In this document: positions 26,505-34,670 of the stretch, in pieces
Layout of the letters: each line of letters opens with the position of its first letter
Numbering within the stretch: position 1 is the first letter of the stretch
Assembly (NCBI GenBank): GCA_018668195.1
Contig: JABITU010000166.1
Coordinates: 1 to 44,000, forward strand
Reading direction: 5' to 3'
DNA: 44,000 bases
DNA from: Tateyamaria sp.
GTDB lineage: Bacteria > Pseudomonadota > Alphaproteobacteria > Rhodobacterales > Rhodobacteraceae
Notes under the pieces: generated by a model
What the model saw: the letters and a program-made list of their open reading frames with translations, nothing else
The model's database searches: none
What the model was told of the DNA's origin: nothing
Translations under genes and position numbers: made by a program

Positions 26505-27427
26505 TCGAACTCAAATTTGGTGGCTATCAAGGCGACAAATCTGTTCATACACGCGGCGGGCGTGTGTTGGCCGAGGCAGTTGCCGAGGAAACGGACGGGG
26601 CGGTCACGATCGCCTTTGACGAAAGCATCGTCGCGCGCGGACACAAGGCGGCGGATTTGCTGTCCATGACCGAAAGCGGAGAGTTGGATGGATGTTACTT
26701 TTCATCCAGCTATCTGGCCAAACGTGTGCCGGAACTGGGCCTGTTTGATCAGCACTTTGTCGTGCCTGATCGTCGCCGCGCCTATGCACTGCTGGACGGT
26801 GCGTTGGGCAATCGGCTGCGAGATGAGGTGGCAAAAGCCACTGGGTTCGAGGTGCTGGGCTATTGGGACAACGGACTGCGCCACATCACCAGCGCGGTAC
26901 CGATCAAATCGGTGGCCGATTGCACGGGGCTAAAACTGCGCACGTTGGCCAATGAAGATCATCAGCGTGTGTTCCGCGCACTCGGGTTTGATCCGCACGC
27001 GATCGACGTGCGCGACCTGCCCGAGGCGGTCACGACGCGCCGGGTCGATGCGCAAGAAAATCCACTGACCAATACGCTTAATTTCGGCATTCACGAAACT
27101 CATCGGCATATTCTGCTGACCCGCCACCTTTTGGGCGTAGCCTTGGTGCTGTTCAACGCCAAACGACTTGCAGAGCTTGAGCCCGCGCACCGCGCCGGGC
27201 TTCAACGTGCGGTGGATCGTGCCACGCAGGCACAGCGGCGCTTTGCCGAGGATGACGACGACATTTGCAGCGCAGAGCTACGTGCCCAAGGTGTCGAGCT
27301 CACTGAACTGGACGACGCCACCCGAACCGCTTTTGCCCAAGCGACCCGACCAGAAGTCGACATCACAAGGGCAAGCTTTTCGCCCGAACTGAGAGCACTT
27401 TTCGACGAGGAACTGAGCGCGGCCTGA
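26501..27427 (+). CDS. DctP-family TRAP receptor homologue without signal peptide
   Basis: A 308-residue protein with the full DctP fold. It begins at the first beta strand (MIELKFGGYQGDKSVH), where mature exported receptors start. The conserved GLKLRTL region (Arg ligand contact) and DAQENPL are present at about 143-149 and 183-190. There is no signal peptide, lipobox or Tat motif, and no dctQ/dctM gene follows, so it should stay in the cytoplasm. The start is fixed by the ATGA overlap with the Gfo/Idh gene. It may be a cytoplasmic ligand-binding or enzyme-associated protein; a lost signal is the alternative. Confidence 0.85.
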   Translation: MIELKFGGYQGDKSVHTRGGRVLAEAVAEETDGAVTIAFDESIVARGHKAADLLSMTESGELDGCYFSSSYLAKRVPELGLFDQHFVVPDRRRAYALLDGALGNRLRDEVAKATGFEVLGYWDNGLRHITSAVPIKSVADCTGLKLRTLANEDHQRVFRALGFDPHAIDVRDLPEAVTTRRVDAQENPLTNTLNFGIHETHRHILLTRHLLGVALVLFNAKRLAELEPAHRAGLQRAVDRATQAQRRFAEDDDDICSAELRAQGVELTELDDATRTAFAQATRPEVDITRASFSPELRALFDEELSAA

Positions 27428-27445
27428 CGCGCTGAAGGAGAAATC

Positions 27446-28699
27446 ATGAGCCAAGACCTTCCCACCCCGGACTACGTAAACAACATGAAACTGCTGGGGT
27501 ATTCCGACCAGGGTGGTCGACCTGACGGCGTGCAGATTATGGTCAACAAGGGCCATGCGATCGTCGGACACATGTTCTCTGACGGGTTCAGCGTGATCGA
27601 CTGCACTGATCCGCGCGTGCCCAAACCGGTGGCCTATATCCCCGCCCCGGCGAACACCTGGAACATCCATTTGCAGAGCCACGAAGACCTGCTTCTGGTC
27701 ATCAACGCCAAGAACATGTTCGCCTCTGCGGAATTCCAGAATGAGGAGGAATACTACAAAGGCAAACTGGGTCAGAAAGTCGGCACCGCCGATAAGGCTT
27801 CGACAGGTCGAAATTGGACGGCCGGTATGGCGGTCTACGACATCTCCAACCCCGCCGAACCGAAAAAGATCGGCTTTATGGATGTTGAAGGCGGCGGTGT
27901 GCACCGCCTTTGGTACGTTGGGGGACGGTGGGCCTATGCCTCGGTCCTGCTAGACGGCTTTACCGACTACATATTTGTCACCATCGACATGGCTGACCCC
28001 ACCAACCCAAAGGAAGCCGGGCGATACTGGCTGCCGGGCATGAATGCGGCAGCGGGCGAAGACCCTGCCCAAGATCAAGCACGCGCAGGCCTGCACCACG
28101 CCATCGTGCATGGCGATACGGCGTATGGCGCGTGGCGTGATGGCGGCCTTGTGATCATGGATGTCGCGGATCGCACAAACCCCGAATTGATCGTGCACCG
28201 AAACTGGTCCCCACCGTTCGGCGGCGGCACTCACAACGCACTGCCCCTGCCCGACCGGGAACTTCTGGTTGTCGCGGATGAAGCCGTGCTGGATAACTGC
28301 GCCGACGGGATCAAGCACATCTGGCTGTTTGACATTCGTGACAAGGCGAACCCGATCAGCATCTCGACCGTGCCGATCCCGGATGATGCGGATTACGTCA
28401 ACAAGGGCGCCCATTTCGGTCCTCATAACATCCACGAAAACCGCCCCGACGGGCTGGTAAGCGATCAGCTCATTTTTGCCACCCAGCAAAATGCCGGTGT
28501 GCGGATTTATGACATTTCGAATGAATACCAACCCAAGGAAGTCGCGGCCTTTGTGCCGCCTGAACCAGCAAAGCTGATGGACCGCCGTCCGAACCGGACC
28601 AAGGTGATCCAATCCACGGATATCTGGGTCTCGAAAGAGGGGCTTGCCTTTGTGTCGGATTACAACGCCGGGCTTTATATCCTAGAATACACAGGCTGA
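27446..28699 (+). CDS. LVIVD-repeat beta-propeller protein
   Basis: A 417-residue protein built of LVIVD-type repeats, seen as recurring YDISNPAEPKKIG, IMDVADRTNPELI, LFDIRDKANPISI and YDISNEYQPKEVA. This pattern predicts a beta-propeller. It is histidine-rich near NIHLQSHED and GAHFGPHNIHE. There is no signal peptide, so it is probably cytoplasmic. GAAGGAGAAATC precedes the ATG, and it lies 18 bases after the DctP homologue. The function is unknown; propellers of this sort can be lactonases or scaffolds. Confidence 0.85.
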   Translation: MSQDLPTPDYVNNMKLLGYSDQGGRPDGVQIMVNKGHAIVGHMFSDGFSVIDCTDPRVPKPVAYIPAPANTWNIHLQSHEDLLLVINAKNMFASAEFQNEEEYYKGKLGQKVGTADKASTGRNWTAGMAVYDISNPAEPKKIGFMDVEGGGVHRLWYVGGRWAYASVLLDGFTDYIFVTIDMADPTNPKEAGRYWLPGMNAAAGEDPAQDQARAGLHHAIVHGDTAYGAWRDGGLVIMDVADRTNPELIVHRNWSPPFGGGTHNALPLPDRELLVVADEAVLDNCADGIKHIWLFDIRDKANPISISTVPIPDDADYVNKGAHFGPHNIHENRPDGLVSDQLIFATQQNAGVRIYDISNEYQPKEVAAFVPPEPAKLMDRRPNRTKVIQSTDIWVSKEGLAFVSDYNAGLYILEYTG

Positions 28700-29114
28700 C
28701 GCGCGGGAATGGAAGGGGTCAGAAGACAACGATTGCTAACATCCCTGCCGACGGAGGACGGGGGCGTCTTGGCCATACCGGCAACTTCGCAATAAGTGGC
28801 GAGGCTGGAAACGACATGAGCATTCCGCCCCACAAGACATTCAGATACGGTCTGCAGTAACGGCTAAGAAAAGGTGCTGACATCCTGATGTATTCGATCA
28901 TCCGTTCAGTGATGAACCGTGACGGTCGCGCGGGTCTTGCACGGCCGGTTTACGTTTAGCAAAGCGCGTCCACCGAATTTGGCGGCGGTATGGCTTGCAC
29001 CGCATCATCTAGGAACACACCCGACGGCATTGGCGACCTTTTCAAGTGTCCCAGCTGCGCGAGCAATTTCGTCCAGTGCTGCCCCACCCGCCGTTAATAA
29101 ATGGAGAAACTGAT
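28700..29114. other. Gene-poor gap with decayed coding traces
   Basis: I see no intact gene in these 415 bases between the LVIVD gene and the first cytochrome b561. On the minus strand, around 29020-29095, a reading frame gives ALDEIARAAGTLEKVANAVG. The frame one base over continues with VFLDDAVQAIPPP and a stop near 28957, which looks like a gene fragment broken by a frameshift; its family is not recognised. The gap may also hold a promoter for the b561 gene. Confidence 0.35.
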
Positions 29115-29831
29115 GTGACTGAACCAGCGGCCCATATTCCCTCGTCGGTCTACATCGATGCGCTCGGACGCTCTTTCGACGTCAACTGGAATATCCACGC
29201 CACCCTCATGGTGCTTGTCTGGATCGTGCTTGTCCCACTTTGCATCACTGTGATGCGCTTTCACAAACCACCGCCGTCCGAGAAAGGTATCCGGCGTGAT
29301 GTCAGTATCCGGCACCGGGAATGGTTGTTTTTCAGCTTTCACAAATATGGACTTTTCCTTGCAATGTTTCTGGCGCTAGGGGGCGCCGCAATTGCCTTTG
29401 TCGCAACCGAAGGGTTCAGCGGATCGGTTCACGCCTGGTTTGGGTCGGCAACTGTGCTATTGGGTGTCGGCCAGATAATTTCGTCGCAGATGCGCGGCAC
29501 GCGCGGCGGCAAATATCGGGAAGGCGCAGACCCGGGCAATCCCGCCACTTGGCAGGGCGATCAGTACACCCGAACCACCAAACGCAGGATATTCGAAGCG
29601 GTCCACAAGACATGCGGATACTTCACCGTTATGTGCGCTTTCGGCGCTGTCGGCTCTGAGTTGATGCAGCTTCACATACCTATTCTGACGGCGGTCTTTG
29701 TGGGCACGGGTCTCGTGTGGCTTTTCGCCTGGGCAATCTACGAGTTCAAGGGCCGTGCATATGACGGCTACCGCGCAGCTCACGGCTATGGGCTCGAGCA
29801 TCCCTACAATAAGGAACGCGAGTTCTTGTAA
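29115..29831 (+). CDS. Cytochrome b561-type membrane protein (paralogue A)
   Basis: A 238-residue membrane protein with about six hydrophobic segments. Four conserved histidines in the core helices (NIHATLM, FHKYGLF, VHAWFGS, VHKTCGY) match the two-heme pattern of the CYB561 family, which moves electrons across membranes, in eukaryotes from ascorbate. The best start is GTG 29115, 8 bases after GGAG; an open frame from 29046 lacks a ribosome site. The polar central loop RGTRGGKYREGADP and the C-terminal EHPYNKEREFL are shared with paralogue B at 30912-31628. It probably ends the gntR operon or has its own promoter. Confidence 0.82.
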   Translation: MTEPAAHIPSSVYIDALGRSFDVNWNIHATLMVLVWIVLVPLCITVMRFHKPPPSEKGIRRDVSIRHREWLFFSFHKYGLFLAMFLALGGAAIAFVATEGFSGSVHAWFGSATVLLGVGQIISSQMRGTRGGKYREGADPGNPATWQGDQYTRTTKRRIFEAVHKTCGYFTVMCAFGAVGSELMQLHIPILTAVFVGTGLVWLFAWAIYEFKGRAYDGYRAAHGYGLEHPYNKEREFL

Positions 29832-29938
29832 ATGCGGACATCCGGAAGTTTCAGGTTGCGCAATCCTCTGTGAATACTGCGCAATCGGAACTTAAGCATC
29901 TATGACAAGTGATGAACGAATGGGGCAGCATGGTCGGC

Positions 29939-29963
29939 GTTCCTGCCGAGACTTGGCAGGAAC
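29939..29963. terminator. Stem-loop between convergent genes
   Basis: A perfect 9-base stem (GTTCCTGCC / GGCAGGAAC) with a 7-base loop lies between the convergent b561 (stop 29831) and hydroxyacid dehydrogenase (stop 29983) genes. It lacks a T-run on either side, but its position suits a shared bidirectional end of transcription. Confidence 0.55.
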
Positions 29964-29982
29964 AGACGTGGACAGAATTTGG

Positions 29983-30912
29983 CTACCCCAGAACGCGCCG
30001 CACGTTTTGCGCTGCCACTTCGGCAATGCGCCGGTTTGACTCCTTGGTCACTCCCGCAACGTGTGGCGTCAGGATCAAGTTCTCTATCCCCTGAAACATT
30101 GCCCCCACCTCTGCCGTGATCGGTTCCACGTCAAGTGTGTCCAGCGCCGCCCCGGCAAGCTGGGCCGACCGCAGCGCTTCCGCGCAATCCTTTTCGTTGA
30201 CGATTCCGCCACGCGCCGAATTGACCAGAACTGCCTCGGGCTTCATTCGTTCGAATTGACGCTTGTCGATAAGATCGATCGTTTCGGGCAGTTTTGGGCA
30301 ATGCAGCGAGATCACATCAGCCTCAGCCACCAGGGCATCAAGATCAACGCGCCGCGCATCCGCCCAGGCCGGATGATCGTCCGACATCATCGCGTCATAG
30401 GCGATCACCTCCATCCCCATGCCGCGTGCCTTGTCGCCCACGACTTGGCCAATAGATCCAAAACCAACAATGCCCATCACCCGACCTGCAATTTCCGTCG
30501 AGCCCGCGAATTTCGGACGATCCCACGCCCCGGCAGCAACATCAAGCGTCGCAAAGTAGGTGGGACCGCGCAACAAGATCATGGCGGATGCAATCACATA
30601 TTCCGCCACGGATACGGCGTTGGCCCCAATCGAGGGGCAAACTTCGATACCGCGCGCCTTGCAGGCCGCAACGTCGATCGTGTCCAATCCGACACCCATG
30701 CGCGCAACAACCTTCAGGTTCGGCGCGGCATCAAGCAAGTCAACGTCCACAAGCGTGCCGTTTCGCACGACAATGGCCTTCGCGCTGGCGATCCGGGACT
30801 TCAGTTCATCGCGCTTGCCCCAAAGATCAGGATCCCAGTAGGTGTCAAACTCGGAAATGAGGCCCTCGGCCACGCCCCTGTCCATGAATTCACTGATCAA
30901 GACATCTGCCAT
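29983..30912 (-). CDS. D-2-hydroxyacid dehydrogenase
   Basis: A 309-residue NAD-dependent D-isomer-specific 2-hydroxyacid dehydrogenase of the phosphoglycerate/glyoxylate reductase type. It has the nucleotide-binding GIVGFGSIGQVVGDKARGMG in the middle, the catalytic arginine in NSARGGIVNE, the glutamate in LDTLDVEPIT, and the histidine in LTPHVAGVT. It interconverts a 2-keto acid and a D-2-hydroxy acid in the cytoplasm. Its ATG overlaps the stop of cytochrome b561 paralogue B by one base (TGATG), so the two are co-translated. Whether the b561 takes electrons from this reaction is not shown. Confidence 0.93.
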   Translation of the reverse strand: MADVLISEFMDRGVAEGLISEFDTYWDPDLWGKRDELKSRIASAKAIVVRNGTLVDVDLLDAAPNLKVVARMGVGLDTIDVAACKARGIEVCPSIGANAVSVAEYVIASAMILLRGPTYFATLDVAAGAWDRPKFAGSTEIAGRVMGIVGFGSIGQVVGDKARGMGMEVIAYDAMMSDDHPAWADARRVDLDALVAEADVISLHCPKLPETIDLIDKRQFERMKPEAVLVNSARGGIVNEKDCAEALRSAQLAGAALDTLDVEPITAEVGAMFQGIENLILTPHVAGVTKESNRRIAEVAAQNVRRVLG

Positions 30913-31628
30913 CAGAGAAACTCCCGTTCTTTGTTGTAGGGATGCTCTTTGCCGTAACCGTGGACCGCGCGATATCCGTCATAACGGCGTTCGAAAAACT
31001 CCATCACGACCCAGAAAGCGAGGAATAAAAACGGAATGACAAAGACGATCCGGGTAAGGATGGGCATCGGATATTGCATCAGCCCGGAGCCAATCGCACC
31101 GACCGCGCAGAACAAGGTGAAATATCCGGCGGTCTTGTGATACGCCTCGAAAATGCGCCGCCGCGTGGTCCGACTGTAATGATCGCCGTGATGGGTGGAC
31201 GGATCGTCCGGATCAGCTTTGTTGTAGTATTTCCCGCCATGGGTGCCACGCAGCATCCCGAAGAGAAGCTGGATGACCCCAAGTGTCACCGTCATGATGC
31301 CAAGGATCGAATGCACCGATCCGCTGAATTCCTGGCTGACAACCAACGCCACGGCAACCCCGGCCAGAGACAGAAGAACCGCGAAGGACAATCCGTATTT
31401 GTGCGCGGTAAACCACCACCATTCGATATGACAGACATGCACCTGGCGCTGCAGCCCCTTTTCAGTCGGGCGCGGCTTTCCATAGCGGATAATTGTGATG
31501 AACAAAGGCACCAGCACTAGCCAGATCGTGACCATCAGGATGGCGTGATAATTCCAATGAATGTCAATCGTGCGACCAAGGAATTCCAGATACACCTCTT
31601 CTTTGATGTGTGGCATTTTTTCGAACAT
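30912..31628 (-). CDS. Cytochrome b561-type membrane protein (paralogue B)
   Basis: A 238-residue paralogue of the protein at 29115, the same length and topology, with the four heme-ligand histidines in NYHAILM, AHKYGLS, VHSILGI and YHKTAGY. It shares the loop RGTHGGKYYNKADPDDP and the identical C-terminal tail EHPYNKEREFL, preceded by YDGYRA and HGYG. The start is ATG 31628 with GGGAG in front. It is the first gene of a two-gene minus-strand operon with the D-2-hydroxyacid dehydrogenase. An operator palindrome lies 138 bases upstream of its start. Confidence 0.85.
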   Translation of the reverse strand: MFEKMPHIKEEVYLEFLGRTIDIHWNYHAILMVTIWLVLVPLFITIIRYGKPRPTEKGLQRQVHVCHIEWWWFTAHKYGLSFAVLLSLAGVAVALVVSQEFSGSVHSILGIMTVTLGVIQLLFGMLRGTHGGKYYNKADPDDPSTHHGDHYSRTTRRRIFEAYHKTAGYFTLFCAVGAIGSGLMQYPMPILTRIVFVIPFLFLAFWVVMEFFERRYDGYRAVHGYGKEHPYNKEREFL

Positions 31629-31765
31629 CAAAAACTCCCTCTGCGCCGACTACAGGCGTTCCTTCGCCTGCACAAATTCTGGGTCGATAGCTTGACTCGA
31701 GCCTACCAATAAGGAACAGTTTCTGCAAGTGAAAGCCAAGGTAAATGCATTGTTTTCAGTGAATA

Positions 31766-31779
31766 ATTGGTTAACCAAT
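31766..31779. promoter_or_regulatory. GntR operator candidate 3
   Basis: A third exact copy of ATTGGTTAACCAAT, placed in the 230-base gap between the divergent cytochrome b561 B operon (leftward, start 31628) and the HIBADH/MBL operon (rightward, start 31859). It links these two operons to the GntR regulator encoded 11 kb away. Confidence 0.85.
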
Positions 31780-31858
31780 GCAGCGCTGACCTGATATTCA
31801 TCTTGGCCTTTCGCAGCCGCATTTCTGTGCGGCGTCTGACCTGGAACGGGAGTGCGAA

Positions 31859-32728
31859 ATGACTAAAACTGTGGGCGTAATTGGACTGGGCAATATGGGG
31901 CGCGGGATCGCGAAAAATATCGCGAAGGCGGGTTACGATTTGCTCGTTTGGGATATGTCCGAAGCAGCGCGCAACGCGCAAGCCGACATCGCCCGCATCG
32001 CGCCCCCCCCTAAGATGGCGGCAGAGGCCAGCGTGGTGATCTTTGTGGTGCCGGGTTCAGAGCAGATTGATGGCATTCTCGATGACATGCTCGCAAATGC
32101 GGGCAAGGGTCTGATACTCTGGGATTTTACCACCTCTGATCCGGTCTATACCAAGAAACTTGCGGCCCGGGCCGCGGACGCTGGTGTTCCTTACATGGAC
32201 GCGGGCATGACCGGTGGCGGTGCGAAGGGCGCAGATGACGGTACGATGACATTGATGATAGGCGGCGACCCAGAGGTTCTTGAACGGTCGCGGCCAGTGT
32301 TGGAAGCCTGCGCGGGCAAGCTGATCCATCTTGGGCCCTCCGGTGCTGGGCACACAATGAAAGTCGTGCACAACTTGATCACTCACACGAATTTCCTGGC
32401 CTGTTCCGAAGCCGGTCGTTTGGCCGAGGCTGCCGGGATCAATCTGGCAGATATGATCAAGGTGTTTAACGCCGGCAATGCGCGCAGTTTTATCTCGGAA
32501 CGCCGTTTTCCAGATCATATCATTTCGGGGACTTGGGACGGGCGATCGCGCATTTTTAACCTGCGCAAGGATGTCGGCATGGCGGTGGCGCTGTCGAAGG
32601 AACTGGGAAGCCCAATGCGGATTGGCCATCAGACATTGGCCTGGATTCAGGCCGCGATCGACGCTGGCATGGAAGACGAGGATTTCACACGTCTGTATCC
32701 GGCTCTGGACGATCTTGCAGATAAATAG
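31859..32728 (+). CDS. 3-hydroxyisobutyrate dehydrogenase-family NAD(P) oxidoreductase (copy 2)
   Basis: A 289-residue beta-hydroxyacid dehydrogenase, with Rossmann motif GLGNMG (residues 9-14), substrate loop DAGMTGGGAKGADDG at about 114-128, and catalytic lysine Lys168 in GAGHTMKVVHN. GGGAG precedes the ATG. It is the first gene of a three-gene operon that includes a metallo-beta-lactamase-fold hydrolase and another HIBADH relative. An operator palindrome lies 80 bases upstream. The substrate is an unidentified beta-hydroxy acid. Confidence 0.92.
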   Translation: MTKTVGVIGLGNMGRGIAKNIAKAGYDLLVWDMSEAARNAQADIARIAPPPKMAAEASVVIFVVPGSEQIDGILDDMLANAGKGLILWDFTTSDPVYTKKLAARAADAGVPYMDAGMTGGGAKGADDGTMTLMIGGDPEVLERSRPVLEACAGKLIHLGPSGAGHTMKVVHNLITHTNFLACSEAGRLAEAAGINLADMIKVFNAGNARSFISERRFPDHIISGTWDGRSRIFNLRKDVGMAVALSKELGSPMRIGHQTLAWIQAAIDAGMEDEDFTRLYPALDDLADK

Positions 32729-32758
32729 CCTAAATGGGCGCATAACAGAAAGAACGAC

Positions 32759-33640
32759 ATGACTGCCGAAATGAAGGGGCCCCTTCGGGCGCCCGTCCAC
32801 CGTTTCGTTCTGGGCGAGGTTGAAATCACCTCGATCCTCGACGGAACCTTCCCGATGGGAATCAGCCCGCCTTTTCTGTTGGAGGAAAGCGACGACGAAG
32901 TTGCAAGAATCGCGTATGCTGCGAGTCTGCCGACGGACCAATTGGAAAATAACTTCGTTCCTGTTCTTGTAAATACCGGCGACGCGCTGATTTTGATCGA
33001 CACCGGCTTTGGTCAATCGCGCCGCGAGACCGGCGCAGGGTTTCTTCGCCCCCGCCTGGCCGAGGCAGGGTACGCCCCCGAAGACATCGATATTGTGGCA
33101 CTGACCCATGCGCACCCCGACCATATTGGCGGGCTTTGGGAAGGCGGTGAACTGGCGTTCCCGAATGCGGAGCTTTTGATCGGAAAACGCGAATTCGATG
33201 CCTGGAAATCCGGCGATGGAATCCCGGAACAACGCACTGCGAACCGCGAGATGTTTTTGAAAGTAGTGGCTCCGTTGGAAGACAGGTTCCGGTTTCTTGA
33301 AGACGGCGACGAGATAGCCAAAGGGGTGTTCGCCGAAGCCGCCTTTGGCCATTCTCTGGGTCACATGATGTTCCGGGTCAAAAGCGCGGGAGAGCAGGCC
33401 TTGATTTGGGGCGATGTGGCCAACCATTACGTTTTCTCAGTCGGACATCCGGGCAGTAAAGTCGGCTTTGACGACGACAAGGACATGGCACTTGCCACCC
33501 GCGAACGCGTGCTGGCTGATACTGCGGACAGCGGAGTACTGGTGATCGGGCATCACATGCCCTTCCCCGGTGTCGGCTATGTAAAACGTGCGGACGGAAC
33601 CTTCCGTTGGGTGCCTGCCGCCTACCAAATTTGGATTTGA
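32759..33640 (+). CDS. Metallo-beta-lactamase-fold hydrolase
   Basis: A 293-residue MBL-fold protein. The metal motif HAHPDH is at residues 117-122, and further ligands are probable in GHSLGH, GDVANH and IGHHMPF. The overall pattern (N-terminal strand with ITSILDGTFPM, DTGFG, then THAHPDH) is that of the AttM/quorum-quenching lactonase-like and related esterase branch. A lactonase or ester hydrolase on a pathway intermediate is plausible but unproven. There is no signal peptide. It lies between two HIBADH-family genes, 30 bases after the first and 3 bases before the second. Confidence 0.9.
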   Translation: MTAEMKGPLRAPVHRFVLGEVEITSILDGTFPMGISPPFLLEESDDEVARIAYAASLPTDQLENNFVPVLVNTGDALILIDTGFGQSRRETGAGFLRPRLAEAGYAPEDIDIVALTHAHPDHIGGLWEGGELAFPNAELLIGKREFDAWKSGDGIPEQRTANREMFLKVVAPLEDRFRFLEDGDEIAKGVFAEAAFGHSLGHMMFRVKSAGEQALIWGDVANHYVFSVGHPGSKVGFDDDKDMALATRERVLADTADSGVLVIGHHMPFPGVGYVKRADGTFRWVPAAYQIWI

Positions 33641-33643
33641 GCG

Positions 33644-34510
33644 ATGAAAAGTGTTGGGATTATCGGGTTGGGAATCATGGGCTCGGCCTATGCCAGAAAT
33701 CTGATCGCTGCGGGCATCACGGTTGCGGGCGTTGATCCGGCACCCGAGGCGAGGCAACGCCTAAAGGCACTGGGCGGCACGCCGCATGAAGGACCGGGCG
33801 AATGGCTTGCTGACTGCGACCTCGTGATCCTGTCACTCTTGTCGCCAACCGTGATGCAGGAGGTTTGTGAGAGCCTCGCCGACTTGCTGCGACCGGGCCA
33901 GGTGGTGCTGGAGACCGGGACATTCCGCCTCGATGACAAAATTGCAGCCTATCGGACATTGGCGACCCGAAGCATTCACCTGCTGGATTGCCCGGTCAGC
34001 GGCACGGGCGCACAGGCCAAAGATGGGGATATCCTGATGATGGCCTCGGGCGACAGCGATGCTGTCGCAAGTGCGCGCCCTTTCATGGCGCATTTCACTA
34101 AGAAGGTCATTGAGGTCGGCGAATTCGGCATGGGCAGCCGCCTGAAATACGTCGCCAATCATGCGGTCGCGCTCCACAACGCGGCGGCGGCAGAAACGCT
34201 GGCCTATGCGGATGCGCTTGGGCTGGACCGGGAGACGACGTACGACATGTTGTCCACAGGCGCGGGTCAGTCGAAAATGTCCGACCTGAGGATGCCATTG
34301 ATGATTTCAAGGGCCTACGACCCGCCGACGGCAAGCCTGAAAATGTTCGAAAAAGATCTTTCCGTGATTGGCGACGATCTGCGTCGGCTCGGATTGAAGG
34401 CGCCGCTTTTTGATGCGGTTGATGCGCTTTATCAAACGGCCTCGGCCATCTTGCCGACAACCCATGACACCGCATCGGTGTTTGAAGTTTACAGGCAAAA
34501 GAAGCAGTAG
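33644..34510 (+). CDS. 3-hydroxyisobutyrate dehydrogenase-family NAD(P) oxidoreductase (copy 3)
   Basis: A 288-residue beta-hydroxyacid dehydrogenase, with GLGIMG at residues 8-13, substrate loop DCPVSGTGAQAKDG at about 115-128, and catalytic Lys168 in GSRLKYVANHA. It is distinct in sequence from the copy two genes upstream. Two such enzymes in one operon suggest either two stereoisomers or two successive oxidations. It ends 72 bases before the left end of the IS630 element, which may have separated it from further genes. Confidence 0.9.
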   Translation: MKSVGIIGLGIMGSAYARNLIAAGITVAGVDPAPEARQRLKALGGTPHEGPGEWLADCDLVILSLLSPTVMQEVCESLADLLRPGQVVLETGTFRLDDKIAAYRTLATRSIHLLDCPVSGTGAQAKDGDILMMASGDSDAVASARPFMAHFTKKVIEVGEFGMGSRLKYVANHAVALHNAAAAETLAYADALGLDRETTYDMLSTGAGQSKMSDLRMPLMISRAYDPPTASLKMFEKDLSVIGDDLRRLGLKAPLFDAVDALYQTASAILPTTHDTASVFEVYRQKKQ

Positions 34511-34670
34511 TTGCCGGGCCCAAGCGTCGTTTCCGCTCCCAAGGCGTTTCTAGAATTACTCAAAGAGATCGACATCATCTAATACCAACGGACCAACCGG
34601 CTGACTCTTTTTGGGATTCCCATTTTCTGCGAAGTCTGACTCAATCGCACTTGGCGATTTGGAGGTCAGC

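Noticed and set aside
32057..33427. Minus-strand open frame of 456 codons spanning the HIBADH and MBL genes
   Set aside because: It is opposite two well-supported genes whose motifs (catalytic lysine, HAHPDH) are on the plus strand; no recognisable domain on the minus strand.
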